Positions 43,735 to 52,092 of a stretch of DNA of 64,000 bases are shown piece by piece. The DNA is taken from assembly GCA_036488085.1 (NCBI GenBank), contig DASXHZ010000058.1, forward strand, positions 78,498-142,497. Reading direction: 5' to 3'. The translations under genes and the position numbers were made by a program. A model generated the notes under the pieces. That model worked only from the letters and a program-made list of their open reading frames with translations. It was not told the DNA's origin and ran no database searches. Every line of letters starts with the position of its first letter. Position 1 is the stretch's first letter. Origin of the DNA: DASXHZ01 sp036488085. Lineage in GTDB: Bacteria; Acidobacteriota; Thermoanaerobaculia; Gp7-AA8.

Positions 43735-44463
43735 ATGCAGAAGTGGGCTGTTCTCGCGGGACTCGTGTTTCTCGCGACAGTTGCATTCGGCGAAGAGGCG
43801 AAACCGCCGGAGAAAGTATGGGCGAGCAGCATCGGGGCGGGGCTCGCGATCACGAGCGGAAACACGGATACGAAGAACTACAACCTCTCGTTCACGACGA
43901 AGTACGACCCGAAGGCCAAGGTCGTGTTCAAGGCCGACGCGCTCTTCTTGCGCGGAGAGTCGGACGGGCTGGTGAACGTCGACAAGGCGACGGCGGACGC
44001 GCGGTACGAGTACAACGTCTCCGATCGGACTTTCGCGTTCGCGGAGGTGAACTACCTGCGCGACCCGTTCAAGGACATCGACTACTTCGTGGCGCCGCTG
44101 GCGGGCGGTGGTTACCGGGTCATCAAGAGCGACACGAAGAACCTGACGGTCGACGGCGCGGCGGGCGCCGAGGTCGAGAGGGGAGTTCTGGGGCGATCGT
44201 CGGGCGGTGCTCTCAAGGCCGGCGAAAACTTCGACTGGGCACTCTCGCCGACGAGCAAGTTCACGCAGAAGCTCACCGGGATCTGGAAGACGAAGGACTT
44301 CGGCGACGCGCTCTACCACTTCGACGCGGGGCTGACGATGGCCGTCGCCGGCCGGCTCGAGCTGAAGCTGGCGTATGCATACGACTACAAGTCGCGGCCC
44401 GAGCTGATCACAGTCAAGAAGGGGGACAGCGCCCTCTTTGCAGCGCTGCTGTACAAGTTCTGA
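43735..44463 (+). CDS. DUF481 outer-membrane protein (YdiY-like)
   Basis: 242 residues from the ATG at 43735, with GGAGG nearby. A signal peptide (MQKWAVLAGLVFLATVAFG) is followed by beta-barrel-like strands: SSIGAGLAITSGNTDTKNYN is the DUF481 opening, and it ends with SALFAALLYKF, an aromatic C-terminus as outer-membrane proteins have. Function unknown. Divergent from the hydrolase gene with a 71-bp gap. Confidence 0.8.
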   Translation: MQKWAVLAGLVFLATVAFGEEAKPPEKVWASSIGAGLAITSGNTDTKNYNLSFTTKYDPKAKVVFKADALFLRGESDGLVNVDKATADARYEYNVSDRTFAFAEVNYLRDPFKDIDYFVAPLAGGGYRVIKSDTKNLTVDGAAGAEVERGVLGRSSGGALKAGENFDWALSPTSKFTQKLTGIWKTKDFGDALYHFDAGLTMAVAGRLELKLAYAYDYKSRPELITVKKGDSALFAALLYKF

Positions 44464-44478
44464 ACTGTTACGCGGGGC

Positions 44479-45081
44479 GTGCGACAGATCGTCGCTCCAC
44501 TCGCCGTCTTGGCGCTCCTGATCGCGCCGACCATCGGGGATCTCCTCGCGAGACGCGGAGACCCCTGTCTCGTCTCGCCGTGCTGCATCGGAAAGATGAT
44601 CAAGTCGTGCGATGCATCCGCACGGATCGCAGAGTGGGGAAGGCATCCGTTCGACTTTGGCGACGCGTCGCTCCAGGCACGCTGGCGTGCATGGCGCGGC
44701 GATTCTCCCGTAGGTTCCTCGTTCTGGCTCTGCGGCGGCGTGAAGGTTCCGACCGGCAATGCGCATGAATTGAGCCGCGGTCCCGATCCGGAGGAAGGCG
44801 AAGTCCCCATCCAGCCGGGCAGCGGCTCGACCGATGTCCTCCTCGGCGCGACCTGGCAGAGTGGGATTCTTCGCGAGACCTCGTTGCAGGGGATGATGGG
44901 TAAGACGACCCTCATTCCGTTCTTGACCTCGGTGTCGTACCGCTTCAACGGACGCGGCACGCACGACTATCGGCTCGGCAACGAGCTTCAGCTCAACGCC
45001 GGGTCCGAGTACCCGATTTCGGAAGGGCTCCACCTTCTCGGACAGGTGAATCTCCGCCATCGCGAGAAGGACTCGGTCTGA
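44479..45081 (+). CDS. Outer-membrane-like protein, possibly C-terminally truncated
   Basis: 200 residues from a GTG at 44479 (MRQIVAPLAVLALLIAPTIG, signal-like). It has a Cys-rich segment (DPCLVSPCCIGKMIKSCDAS) and then strands resembling a transporter/MetA-type porin (VSYRFNGRGTHDYRLGNELQ). It ends abruptly at LRHREKDSV, in the middle of a strand pattern and without the aromatic C-terminal residue, 6 bp before an inverted repeat. A full-length version would be expected to have more strands. Either a truncated gene or a shorter variant; the family is not certain. Confidence 0.5.
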   Translation: MRQIVAPLAVLALLIAPTIGDLLARRGDPCLVSPCCIGKMIKSCDASARIAEWGRHPFDFGDASLQARWRAWRGDSPVGSSFWLCGGVKVPTGNAHELSRGPDPEEGEVPIQPGSGSTDVLLGATWQSGILRETSLQGMMGKTTLIPFLTSVSYRFNGRGTHDYRLGNELQLNAGSEYPISEGLHLLGQVNLRHREKDSV

Positions 45082-45087
45082 CGAAAA

Positions 45088-45127
45088 GTCCGATGCGCCA
45101 TCGGGATCGCCCGATAGGCCATCGGAC
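45088..45127. repeat. Inverted octamer array after the 44479 gene
   Basis: 40 nt that divide into five 8-mers (GTCCGATG, CGCCATCG, GGATCGCC, CGATAGGC, CATCGGAC). The ends pair (GTCCGATG with CATCGGAC) and 16 of 18 arm positions are complementary. A second small hairpin (CCTGATCC...GATCAGG) lies at 45131-45153. The gap also separates the two convergent genes. Confidence 0.72.
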
Positions 45128-45161
45128 AAACCTGATCCATGGATTTGATCAGGAGGCTCGC

Positions 45162-46238
45162 CTACTCGCGAATGCCTTCCGCTTGCAGGACGTCCTTGAA
45201 CTGCTCCTTGTCGATCGCTTTGTCGTACGCGGAGCGGGCGGAGATCTTCTTGTCTTCGTAGAGCCGCTTGATCGAGGTGTCCATGTCGATCATCCCTTCC
45301 TTGACGCCCGTCTGGATGGCTGACGTGATCTGCGGCGTTTTTCCCTCGCGGATCATGTTGCCGATGGCGGGGGAGGCGAAGAGGATCTCGATGGCGGCGA
45401 CGCGGCCGCCGCCGAGCTTCGGCATGAGTTGCTGCGCGACGACGGCGCGGATCGTCTCGCCCAGGACGCCGCGGATACCGTCCTGCTCGGGGGCGGGGAA
45501 GACGCTGATAATGCGGTCCATCGTCTTGGCCGCATTGTTCGTGTGCAGCGTTCCGAAGACGAGGGTGCCGCGCTCGGCGGCGTTGAGCGCCATTTGGATG
45601 GTCTCGAGGTCGCGCATCTCGCCGACGAGGACGATGTCGGGGTCTTCGCGACCGGCGGCTTTCAGCGCCTCGGCGAACGATTTCGCGTGCGTCCCGATCT
45701 CGCGCTGGTGGATGAGACACTTCTTGTTCGGATGGACGAACTCGATCGGGTCTTCGATCGTGATGATGTGCTGTGAGCGCGTATCGTTGATTAGATCGAT
45801 GATCGCGGCGAGCGTGGTCGACTTGCCGGAGCCGGTCGGTCCCGTGACGAGAACGAGTCCGCTGCGGAGCGCCGCGATCCGCCGGAGCTGATCGGGGAGG
45901 CCGAGCTGCTCGAGCGTCATGATCTTCGACGGGATGATGCGGAAGACCGCGCCGGCGCCGCGCTGCTGCCGGAAGAGGTTGACGCGGTAGCGCGCCACGT
46001 TCGGAATCTCGTAGGCCCAGTCGGTGTCGCCGCCCTCGAGGAACTCCTCCCAGTTGCGCCTCGGCGTCACCGCCGAGAGCATCTCGTTGAAGTCGCCCTC
46101 GGTGACGATGCGATAGCGGATCGGCTCCATCGCGCCGGAGGCGCGGAGCATCGGCGGGCGGCCGACGGTCAGATGAAAGTCCGACGCCCCGCGGTCGTTC
46201 ATCAGTCGGAGGAAGCGGTCGATCTTGTTGGAGGGCAT
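45162..46238 (-). CDS. pilT: Type IV pilus twitching motility ATPase (PilT)
   Basis: 358 residues from the ATG at 46238 (MPSNKIDRFLRLMNDRGASD). Walker A is GPTGSGKSTTLAAIIDLIN, the Asp box TIEDPIEFVHPNKKCLIHQRE, Walker B VLVGEMRDLETI and the His box VFGTLHTNNAAKTMDRI, so the ATPase looks intact. The first His-box position is Thr (RGTLVFG) instead of the usual GHLVFG. It drives pilus retraction from the cytoplasmic side. It sits 5 bp after a HEAT-repeat paralogue. Confidence 0.9.
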   Translation of the reverse strand: MPSNKIDRFLRLMNDRGASDFHLTVGRPPMLRASGAMEPIRYRIVTEGDFNEMLSAVTPRRNWEEFLEGGDTDWAYEIPNVARYRVNLFRQQRGAGAVFRIIPSKIMTLEQLGLPDQLRRIAALRSGLVLVTGPTGSGKSTTLAAIIDLINDTRSQHIITIEDPIEFVHPNKKCLIHQREIGTHAKSFAEALKAAGREDPDIVLVGEMRDLETIQMALNAAERGTLVFGTLHTNNAAKTMDRIISVFPAPEQDGIRGVLGETIRAVVAQQLMPKLGGGRVAAIEILFASPAIGNMIREGKTPQITSAIQTGVKEGMIDMDTSIKRLYEDKKISARSAYDKAIDKEQFKDVLQAEGIRE

Positions 46239-46243
46239 GGCTG

Positions 46244-48751
46244 TCAGACCGTCTTGGTGCCGGCGATGAACGCGGGCGTGACCATCGGCTCGAATTCTTC
46301 TTTCTTCTGGGCGGCGAGATACGCGGTTTCGGCGGTGATCTGGTCGCGCTTGACGAGGTCCTTCAACGCGTCGTCGAACGTCTGCATGCCGAAGCTGCGG
46401 CCGATTTGCATGGCGGAGTAGATCTGGTACGTCTTCTCGTCGCGGATCATGTTCGCGATGTTGCTCGTTCCCTTGAGGACCTCGAAGGCGGCGACCTGCT
46501 TGCGGGCTTCCTTCGCTGGCAGAAGGCGCTGCGCGATGCAGTACTTCATCGACTCGGAAAGCGAGGCGCGGATCTGCGGCTGCTCGTCGGCGGGAAAGCT
46601 CGAGAGGATGCGGTCGATCGCCTTCGGCGCGCTTGTCGAATTGAGAGTGCCGAGGACGATGTGGCCGGTCTCGGCCGCGGTGAGCGCCAGCGTGATTGAC
46701 TCGTTGTCGCGCAGCTCGCCGATCACGATGACGTCGGGATCTTCGCGGAGGGCGGCGCGGAGCGCGCGGGCGAACGACTGCGTGTGCGATCCGACCTCGC
46801 GCTGGTTGACGAGGCAGCTCTTGAACGGATGGACGAACTCGACCGGGTCCTCCATCGTGAGGACGTGATCGGAACGCGTCTCGTTGAAGAGATTCACGAG
46901 CGCCGCGAGGGTCGTCGACTTCCCGGAGCCCGACGGGCCGCAGACGAGGACGAGTCCCTGGTGGTAGTCGGAGATCTCGGCGAGCTGCGCCGGAAGGCCG
47001 AGATCGAGGATCGTCGGCGGCTTCTCCGGGATGACGCGGAAGACGGCGTTGTAGCCGCTCTGGTCGTAGAAGACGTTCCCGCGATAGCGGCCCGCCTGCG
47101 GGATGTAGTAGCAGAAGTCGAGCTGGTGCTCTTTCTGGATCGTCTCCCACTGCGCCGGCGTCAGGATCTCGCGCAGCATCTCTTCCGTCTGTTCCGGTGT
47201 GAAGGGATCCGCCTGCGCGCGGAGCAGGTCGGCCGAGATCCGGAGGATGGGCGGCTGTCCGACGGAGAGATGGAAATCCGATGCGCCCTGATTGCGCGTG
47301 GCGATCAGGAGGGTGTTCAGCTTCGCGTCGCCCGACTTGCCGGTGACGGTTAGCGCCTGCTTCCGTACGGCGTCGATCTGCGACTGTGTTTTTTGCTCCG
47401 TGATCGCGATCTCGTCGAGGATGTCGATGGCGCGCGCGCGGACGTTGCGCTCCGGATCGTTCGCCGCCATCTGCAGCAACGCGTTTTGTACCTGCGGGTG
47501 TTTGAAGTGCCGCAGCGCCTGCATCACCTCGATGCGGATGTCGGGCGATGGATCGGCGAGCATCTTGCCGAGGGCGGGGAGGGAGCGCGGGTCGCCGATG
47601 CGGCCGAGCGACTCGACCGCGGCCCAGCGGACGTCGGCATCGGCGAGCGCCGCCATGAGCGGCTCGACGGCACGGGAGTCCTTCAGGCGGCCGAGCGTGT
47701 CAGCGGCGGCGATGCGGATCCACCAGTCGGGATCCTTCAGCAGCGCGATGGTCGACGGGACGATGCGCGGATCGTCGAAGGCGCTCGCGACGGCGATGGC
47801 CGCCGCGCGCACGTCGTCGTCGGGATCGCGCAGCAGCTCGATGGCCGGCTCGATGAGCTGGTCGCCGAAGGCGCGGAGGGAGTCGAGCGCGCGGTCGCGT
47901 ACGAATCCGGCGAGCGATTTCGAGAAGAGGATGAAGCGTTTGACGATCTCGTGCGGATCGCCGACGCCGACCAGGATCTTCAGCACGGCGCTGCGCGTGG
48001 CCGCGTCGCCCGAGGCGACCAGCGGCAGGAGCTTCTCGGCAAACTCGACGCCCCGGCCGGCCGCGACGCGCGTGAGCGCCTCGACGATCGCCTGCTGTGT
48101 CGCGTAGCCGACACGCGGCAGCTCTTTCACGAGGATGTCGACTGCGGGCGCAGGCGCGCGTTCCGCGAGGACGTGTACCGCCTTTTCGCGGATCGACCGG
48201 TCCTCGTCCCCGGCGATCTGGCGCCAGCGCGCAACGACGCGGTCGTCCATCTCGCTCGAGGCGAGCTTGTTGAGGTACGGCAGCCGCTCCTCGGGCCATC
48301 CCTGCATCGCCAGTTGCCAGATCAGCGGGGCGATCGCGCCGTTCAGCGGCGCTTCGAGAAGAACGCGCTTCGCCGACTCCTGCATCTCGCGCGTCTCTTT
48401 CGTTTCCTTCGCCGGGACGGCGAGGATCTGCGCCGCGCGTTGGTCGATGCCGGGAAGGTTGAGCGCGAAGAAGGTGCTGACCGCGGCGCGGATCGCCGCT
48501 TCCGGCTTTCCCTTCGCCTCGACTAGGAAGACGTCGAACGACTCCGGATCGCGTGTCCGCAGAAGCACCTTCCCCGCCGTGTCGCGGAAGGTCCGGTCAG
48601 GTCGGAAAAACATCCATGTAATGTCGCGCGCGCGGATGTTCTCCGCGGTCGCGATGCGCACGAGCAGTTCGTCGCGCTCCTCGTTCGTCTGGAACTCTTT
48701 GTTCGACAGACGACGGACGGTGTCCTTGAGGTCGGATTGGAAGAGGGCCAT
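46244..48751 (-). CDS. HEAT-repeat / PilT-like ATPase fusion
   Basis: 835 residues from the ATG at 48751. The first ~490 residues are helical HEAT repeats (PLMAALADADVRWAAVESLG, IGDPRSLPALGKMLADPSPD, VREKAVHVLAE-like stretches). The last ~340 are a PilT-type ATPase with Walker A GPSGSGKSTTLAALVNLFN, Asp box TMEDPVEFVHPFKSCLVNQRE, Walker B VIGELRDNESI and a His box in which TLHT is replaced by TLNS. The Glu-for-Met and Asn-for-His changes suggest altered chemistry or a regulatory ATPase. It precedes a canonical pilT by 5 bp, so both are likely in one operon. Confidence 0.82.
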   Translation of the reverse strand: MALFQSDLKDTVRRLSNKEFQTNEERDELLVRIATAENIRARDITWMFFRPDRTFRDTAGKVLLRTRDPESFDVFLVEAKGKPEAAIRAAVSTFFALNLPGIDQRAAQILAVPAKETKETREMQESAKRVLLEAPLNGAIAPLIWQLAMQGWPEERLPYLNKLASSEMDDRVVARWRQIAGDEDRSIREKAVHVLAERAPAPAVDILVKELPRVGYATQQAIVEALTRVAAGRGVEFAEKLLPLVASGDAATRSAVLKILVGVGDPHEIVKRFILFSKSLAGFVRDRALDSLRAFGDQLIEPAIELLRDPDDDVRAAAIAVASAFDDPRIVPSTIALLKDPDWWIRIAAADTLGRLKDSRAVEPLMAALADADVRWAAVESLGRIGDPRSLPALGKMLADPSPDIRIEVMQALRHFKHPQVQNALLQMAANDPERNVRARAIDILDEIAITEQKTQSQIDAVRKQALTVTGKSGDAKLNTLLIATRNQGASDFHLSVGQPPILRISADLLRAQADPFTPEQTEEMLREILTPAQWETIQKEHQLDFCYYIPQAGRYRGNVFYDQSGYNAVFRVIPEKPPTILDLGLPAQLAEISDYHQGLVLVCGPSGSGKSTTLAALVNLFNETRSDHVLTMEDPVEFVHPFKSCLVNQREVGSHTQSFARALRAALREDPDVIVIGELRDNESITLALTAAETGHIVLGTLNSTSAPKAIDRILSSFPADEQPQIRASLSESMKYCIAQRLLPAKEARKQVAAFEVLKGTSNIANMIRDEKTYQIYSAMQIGRSFGMQTFDDALKDLVKRDQITAETAYLAAQKKEEFEPMVTPAFIAGTKTV

Positions 48752-48775
48752 TCTGTGGCCCGAATTGTAGGTGGT

Positions 48776-48826
48776 CAGGTTGCCCGGTTGCCAGGTTGCC
48801 GACTCGGCCACCCGGCAACCTGGCTA
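48776..48826. repeat. Inverted octamer array upstream of the HEAT-PilT gene
   Basis: AGGTTGCC, CGGTTGCC and AGGTTGCC are followed by a short spacer and then by GGCCACCC, GGCAACCT and GGCTACC. The arms pair with a few mismatches. It lies in the ~85-bp gap before the HEAT-PilT start. Confidence 0.72.
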
Positions 48827-48837
48827 CCCTTGTCTCA

Positions 48838-49206
48838 CTAATCTCTGTTCAAAGTGCTGATCAGCAGCCCCGCTCCCAGCGCCAGCGCGGCCACTCCTGC
48901 CGCCACCTTCCCTGGGTTCTCCTTGGCGTACTCCGTTGCCTTCGTCGTCCCCTGGTTCAGGTAGTCGCGCGCGGTGTTGAGGTACTGCTCCATATCGACG
49001 CTTTGCATCTGCGTCTTGAGGTTGTCGATCATCTCCTCGGAGACGCCGAGGCGCCCGAGGAACTGCTCCAGTCCGCGGTTCTGAGCGCGCGACTGCCCAC
49101 AGGTCGGACAGAGGTCGGTGCCGGTCGTCGTGCCTGCGCCGAAACGCGACGTATCGCTCGCGCTCGTCGTTCCGATTCCGCTGGTGAGTGGTGTGTCTTG
49201 GGCCAT
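48838..49206 (-). CDS. Small protein with CPTCG motif and C-terminal membrane segment
   Basis: 122 residues. A Ser/Thr-rich N-terminus leads to LCPTCGQSRAQNRGLEQFLG with a single CxxC pair. A helical region (GVSEEMIDNLKTQMQSVDME) follows, and at the end VAAGVAALALGAGLLISTLN is a likely membrane helix. It resembles small stress-type or membrane-tethered proteins but no family is recognised. Same strand as the pilT genes; the 49215 gene is 8 bp upstream in transcription order. Confidence 0.62.
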   Translation of the reverse strand: MAQDTPLTSGIGTTSASDTSRFGAGTTTGTDLCPTCGQSRAQNRGLEQFLGRLGVSEEMIDNLKTQMQSVDMEQYLNTARDYLNQGTTKATEYAKENPGKVAAGVAALALGAGLLISTLNRD

Positions 49207-49214
49207 GCTCCCTC

Positions 49215-49649
49215 CTATTTCTTGCCGGCGCGCGTGTCGCGCTCGCCCGGCTCGTAACTGCGGCGGTGTGTTCCGATACGAGGATCTCCCGACTTGTTCG
49301 TGTAGTGGTCCTCGTCGTTCCAGCGATCAGCGCCGGCGCCTGTCGCGAACTCCTGATCGCGTTGCTGGTCCGCTCCGCTGGCGCGGAAGGGGCCTTTCAG
49401 GCTTGTCTGGGTCGGCGAATACGACTGGTTGAGCTCCTCGAGCGAAATGTCGGGCTCTCGTCGGACTGGGCGGGCGGTGTGCGGTTGCTCGCGCTCGGTA
49501 CGAATGGGCGTCGCGACGTCGTCGCGCCCGCTTTGCGCCGTGCGCGGTTCACTGTTCTGGTTGCGGGAAAAGAGGCGTTTCACGCTGCCGGTCATACTCT
49601 CCGTCAGGCGCGCGATACGGCCTCGTCGGTTGGTTTTTTCTTCTGCCAT
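49215..49649 (-). CDS. Small charged, low-complexity protein of unknown function
   Basis: 144 residues from the ATG at 49649 (MAEEKTNRRGRIARLTESMT). It is rich in Arg, Glu, Gln and Ser, with segments such as SVKRLFSRNQNSEPRTAQSG and RTEREQPHTARPVRREPDIS. Probably intrinsically disordered and cytoplasmic (no signal). A GGGGGAAA ribosome site precedes it. It lies between the small CPTCG protein and the GT/dehydrogenase fusion. No family is recognised. Confidence 0.6.
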   Translation of the reverse strand: MAEEKTNRRGRIARLTESMTGSVKRLFSRNQNSEPRTAQSGRDDVATPIRTEREQPHTARPVRREPDISLEELNQSYSPTQTSLKGPFRASGADQQRDQEFATGAGADRWNDEDHYTNKSGDPRIGTHRRSYEPGERDTRAGKK

Positions 49650-49691
49650 TTGGTTTCCCCCGGGATACAGAGAGTGCAAACGGCAAACCCA

Positions 49692-52091
49692 TTATTTGGA
49701 GTACGTAACGCGCCAGATGACATTCGCTCCGTCATCCGAGACGAGGAGTGAACCGTCGCCGAGGACGAGCAGCCCGACGGGGCGCCCCCAGACGCTGTTC
49801 GAGGCAGGATCGGGCATCCATCCGATGACGAAATCGTCGTAGCCGCCGGCCGGCTTGCCGTCGCGGAACGGGACGGAAATGACGCTGTAGCCGGTGCGCC
49901 GCGATCGGTTCCAGGAGCCGTGCAACGCGACGAACGCGCGGCCGCGGTATTCGGGCGGGAACATCGTGCCGTTGTAGAAGACGAGACCGAGAGGCGCGGA
50001 GTGCGCCTGAATGAGAAGCGCCGGAACGACCGCTTTCGAGACGAGGTCGGGACGTTCGCCGCGGCGCCGCGGATCTTCGTGCGCACCGAGGTACGCGTAC
50101 GGCCAGCCGTAGAACGCGTTGGCGCGGACGCCGGTAATGTAGTCGGGGACGAGATCGTCGCCGAGGCCATCGCGCTCGTTCACCGACGTCCAGAGCTCGT
50201 GGGTCGTCGGGTTCCACGCGAGGCCGACTGGATTACGGAGGCCGAACGCGAAGACACGGGCGTTCTTGCCGTTCGCGTCATACGCCATGATCGCCGCGCG
50301 CGGCGGATCCTCGCGCGAGATGTTCGACGCCGAGCCGATGGCGACGAAGAGCTGCGTGCCGTCGGCGCTGAAGACGATGTTGCGGGTCGAGTGGCCGCCG
50401 CCCGGCAGCGGCGCGAGCTTCTGCACGCCGCCGCGCGACGCCGTCTCGCCGGCGCGGTACGGCATCCGGTAGATTCCGTCCTCGGCGCCGACGTAGAGCC
50501 ACTCGTCATGGATCGCGAGGCCGAACGGATCGGCGATCTGGGTGGTGAAGGTGTAGCGTTTGCTGTTCCGCAGAATGCTGATCTGGCTGGCGCCGCTCTG
50601 CGCCACGATGATGTCGCCATTCGGCGCGAGGATCATGTTGCGCGGATCGTCGATGCCGGTGGCATAGGCCGCGATGTGAAAGCCGGGCGGAAGGTGGAGT
50701 TGTGCATTCGCCGGACGCTTCCGCGTCCACGGCGCGTTCGCGGCACTCGGGGTCGCGTACGGCGCCGGAAGCTGGTCGAGCCGGATCTCGTGGTGTCCGA
50801 GGCCGGTGCTCGTCGTGGTGACCGGCTGGGCGTCGCCGCCGCACGCGGCCAGCGACAGGAGAAGAGTCGCGAATGCAATCCGGCGCACGACGTAAAGCCT
50901 ATGCAACGTCGTCGCCGCGGCGATCGCCATGATCGGAACGACCGGAACGCGAAACCGCGCCTCTGCTTCGCTGCCGGCGGAGATCAGGACGAAGTACGCG
51001 ATGGTCAGTGCGACTAGGAGCGACAGGGTGCGATCGCGTTGCCACAGGAGGTAGGTGCCGAAAAGGGCGAGCAGCGTGATGGCGTGCGTCCAGACATCGA
51101 GGACAATGGCGAGGAGCGTCGGTGGGACGCTGCTGACCATCTCCATCGCCTCGGAATCGCTATCGAAGAGGTTCACGCAGACACCGCGAACGAGGACGGT
51201 CGTGAGGCCGAGCGGGTGCTGCAACGCGATCCGGCGTCCGATCTTGCCGAACCACATCGCATGTTGCGCCGGATTGAGATCGCCGGCGCTCGCGGTGTGG
51301 AGCGTCCGCTCGATCTCGGTGTCCGCGTCGGACGCGAGCTCCTCCTGTCGGTCTCTCAACGCCTCGTAGAAGTCGTAGTCGTCGAAGATCGCGAGCGAAG
51401 GTGCGGCACGGTGGTCGAGCATGTTGATCCCCGCGACGTCCGCGATCGCGAAGACGCCCGTCCGCGCCTTGTTCCGCGCCATCCACGCGATCGGCAGAAT
51501 CAGCGACGCGATCACGAAGACGATGACGTGCTTGCGGCGAATCATCACGATCGCGAGCACCGCGAAGTAGAGAATTGATGCGGGCCGGATCAGCACAAGC
51601 GCGCCGGTTAGAAGCCCCATCACGATCATGTTCGCGGCCCTCCCGCGCAACACGAGCCAGATGAGCGCGAAGAGTCCGACGGTGAAAAGCGTCTCGGTGA
51701 GCACCTTGTTCGCGTAGTGGATCGACGGCGTGTCGAGCGCGAAGATCAGTCCCGCGATGAAAGCGATTCCGCGCGAGAGGCGCTGCCGCGCAAAGAGGTA
51801 GATCGCCATCGCGAGGGCTACGTTCATCAGGTGCTGGACGAGGACGACGGCGGTGAAGGTGCGGAACGCCATCAGGAACAGCGGATAGCCCGGCGTGCGA
51901 AACGTCTCGATGACTCCGTTCGCGCGGAGGAAACCGTGCCCGGCGAGCATCGACCGCGCCGGCTCGATGTAGGTCCTCGAGTCAGGGAAGAAGAAGTCTC
52001 CGTTGCTTGCGGCGAAGTAGAGGAGATTGGTGAGCAGCGTCAACGCGGCGAGGATCGCCAGATCGATCGGTGCGCGCCGCATCGAGCGCAT
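49692..52091 (-). CDS. GT-like polytopic membrane protein fused in frame to a sorbosone/glucose dehydrogenase-like lipoprotein
   Basis: 799 residues. The first ~400 are a polytopic membrane protein of the ArnT/GT39 kind (FFFPDSRTYIEPARSMLAGHG, ETFRTPGYPLFLMAFRTFTA). From about residue 402 comes RRIAFATLLLSLAACGGDAQ, a classical lipoprotein signal with lipobox. A soluble six-bladed propeller of the sorbosone/PQQ-glucose dehydrogenase family then follows (LPPGFHIAAYATGIDDPRNM, GLRNPVGLAWNPTTHELWTS, FVALHGSWNRSRRTGYSVIS). A GTG at 50888 could start the lipoprotein alone. It could be a true fusion or two genes that lost a stop codon. Confidence 0.75.
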   Translation of the reverse strand: MRSMRRAPIDLAILAALTLLTNLLYFAASNGDFFFPDSRTYIEPARSMLAGHGFLRANGVIETFRTPGYPLFLMAFRTFTAVVLVQHLMNVALAMAIYLFARQRLSRGIAFIAGLIFALDTPSIHYANKVLTETLFTVGLFALIWLVLRGRAANMIVMGLLTGALVLIRPASILYFAVLAIVMIRRKHVIVFVIASLILPIAWMARNKARTGVFAIADVAGINMLDHRAAPSLAIFDDYDFYEALRDRQEELASDADTEIERTLHTASAGDLNPAQHAMWFGKIGRRIALQHPLGLTTVLVRGVCVNLFDSDSEAMEMVSSVPPTLLAIVLDVWTHAITLLALFGTYLLWQRDRTLSLLVALTIAYFVLISAGSEAEARFRVPVVPIMAIAAATTLHRLYVVRRIAFATLLLSLAACGGDAQPVTTTSTGLGHHEIRLDQLPAPYATPSAANAPWTRKRPANAQLHLPPGFHIAAYATGIDDPRNMILAPNGDIIVAQSGASQISILRNSKRYTFTTQIADPFGLAIHDEWLYVGAEDGIYRMPYRAGETASRGGVQKLAPLPGGGHSTRNIVFSADGTQLFVAIGSASNISREDPPRAAIMAYDANGKNARVFAFGLRNPVGLAWNPTTHELWTSVNERDGLGDDLVPDYITGVRANAFYGWPYAYLGAHEDPRRRGERPDLVSKAVVPALLIQAHSAPLGLVFYNGTMFPPEYRGRAFVALHGSWNRSRRTGYSVISVPFRDGKPAGGYDDFVIGWMPDPASNSVWGRPVGLLVLGDGSLLVSDDGANVIWRVTYSK

Positions 52092-52092
52092 T

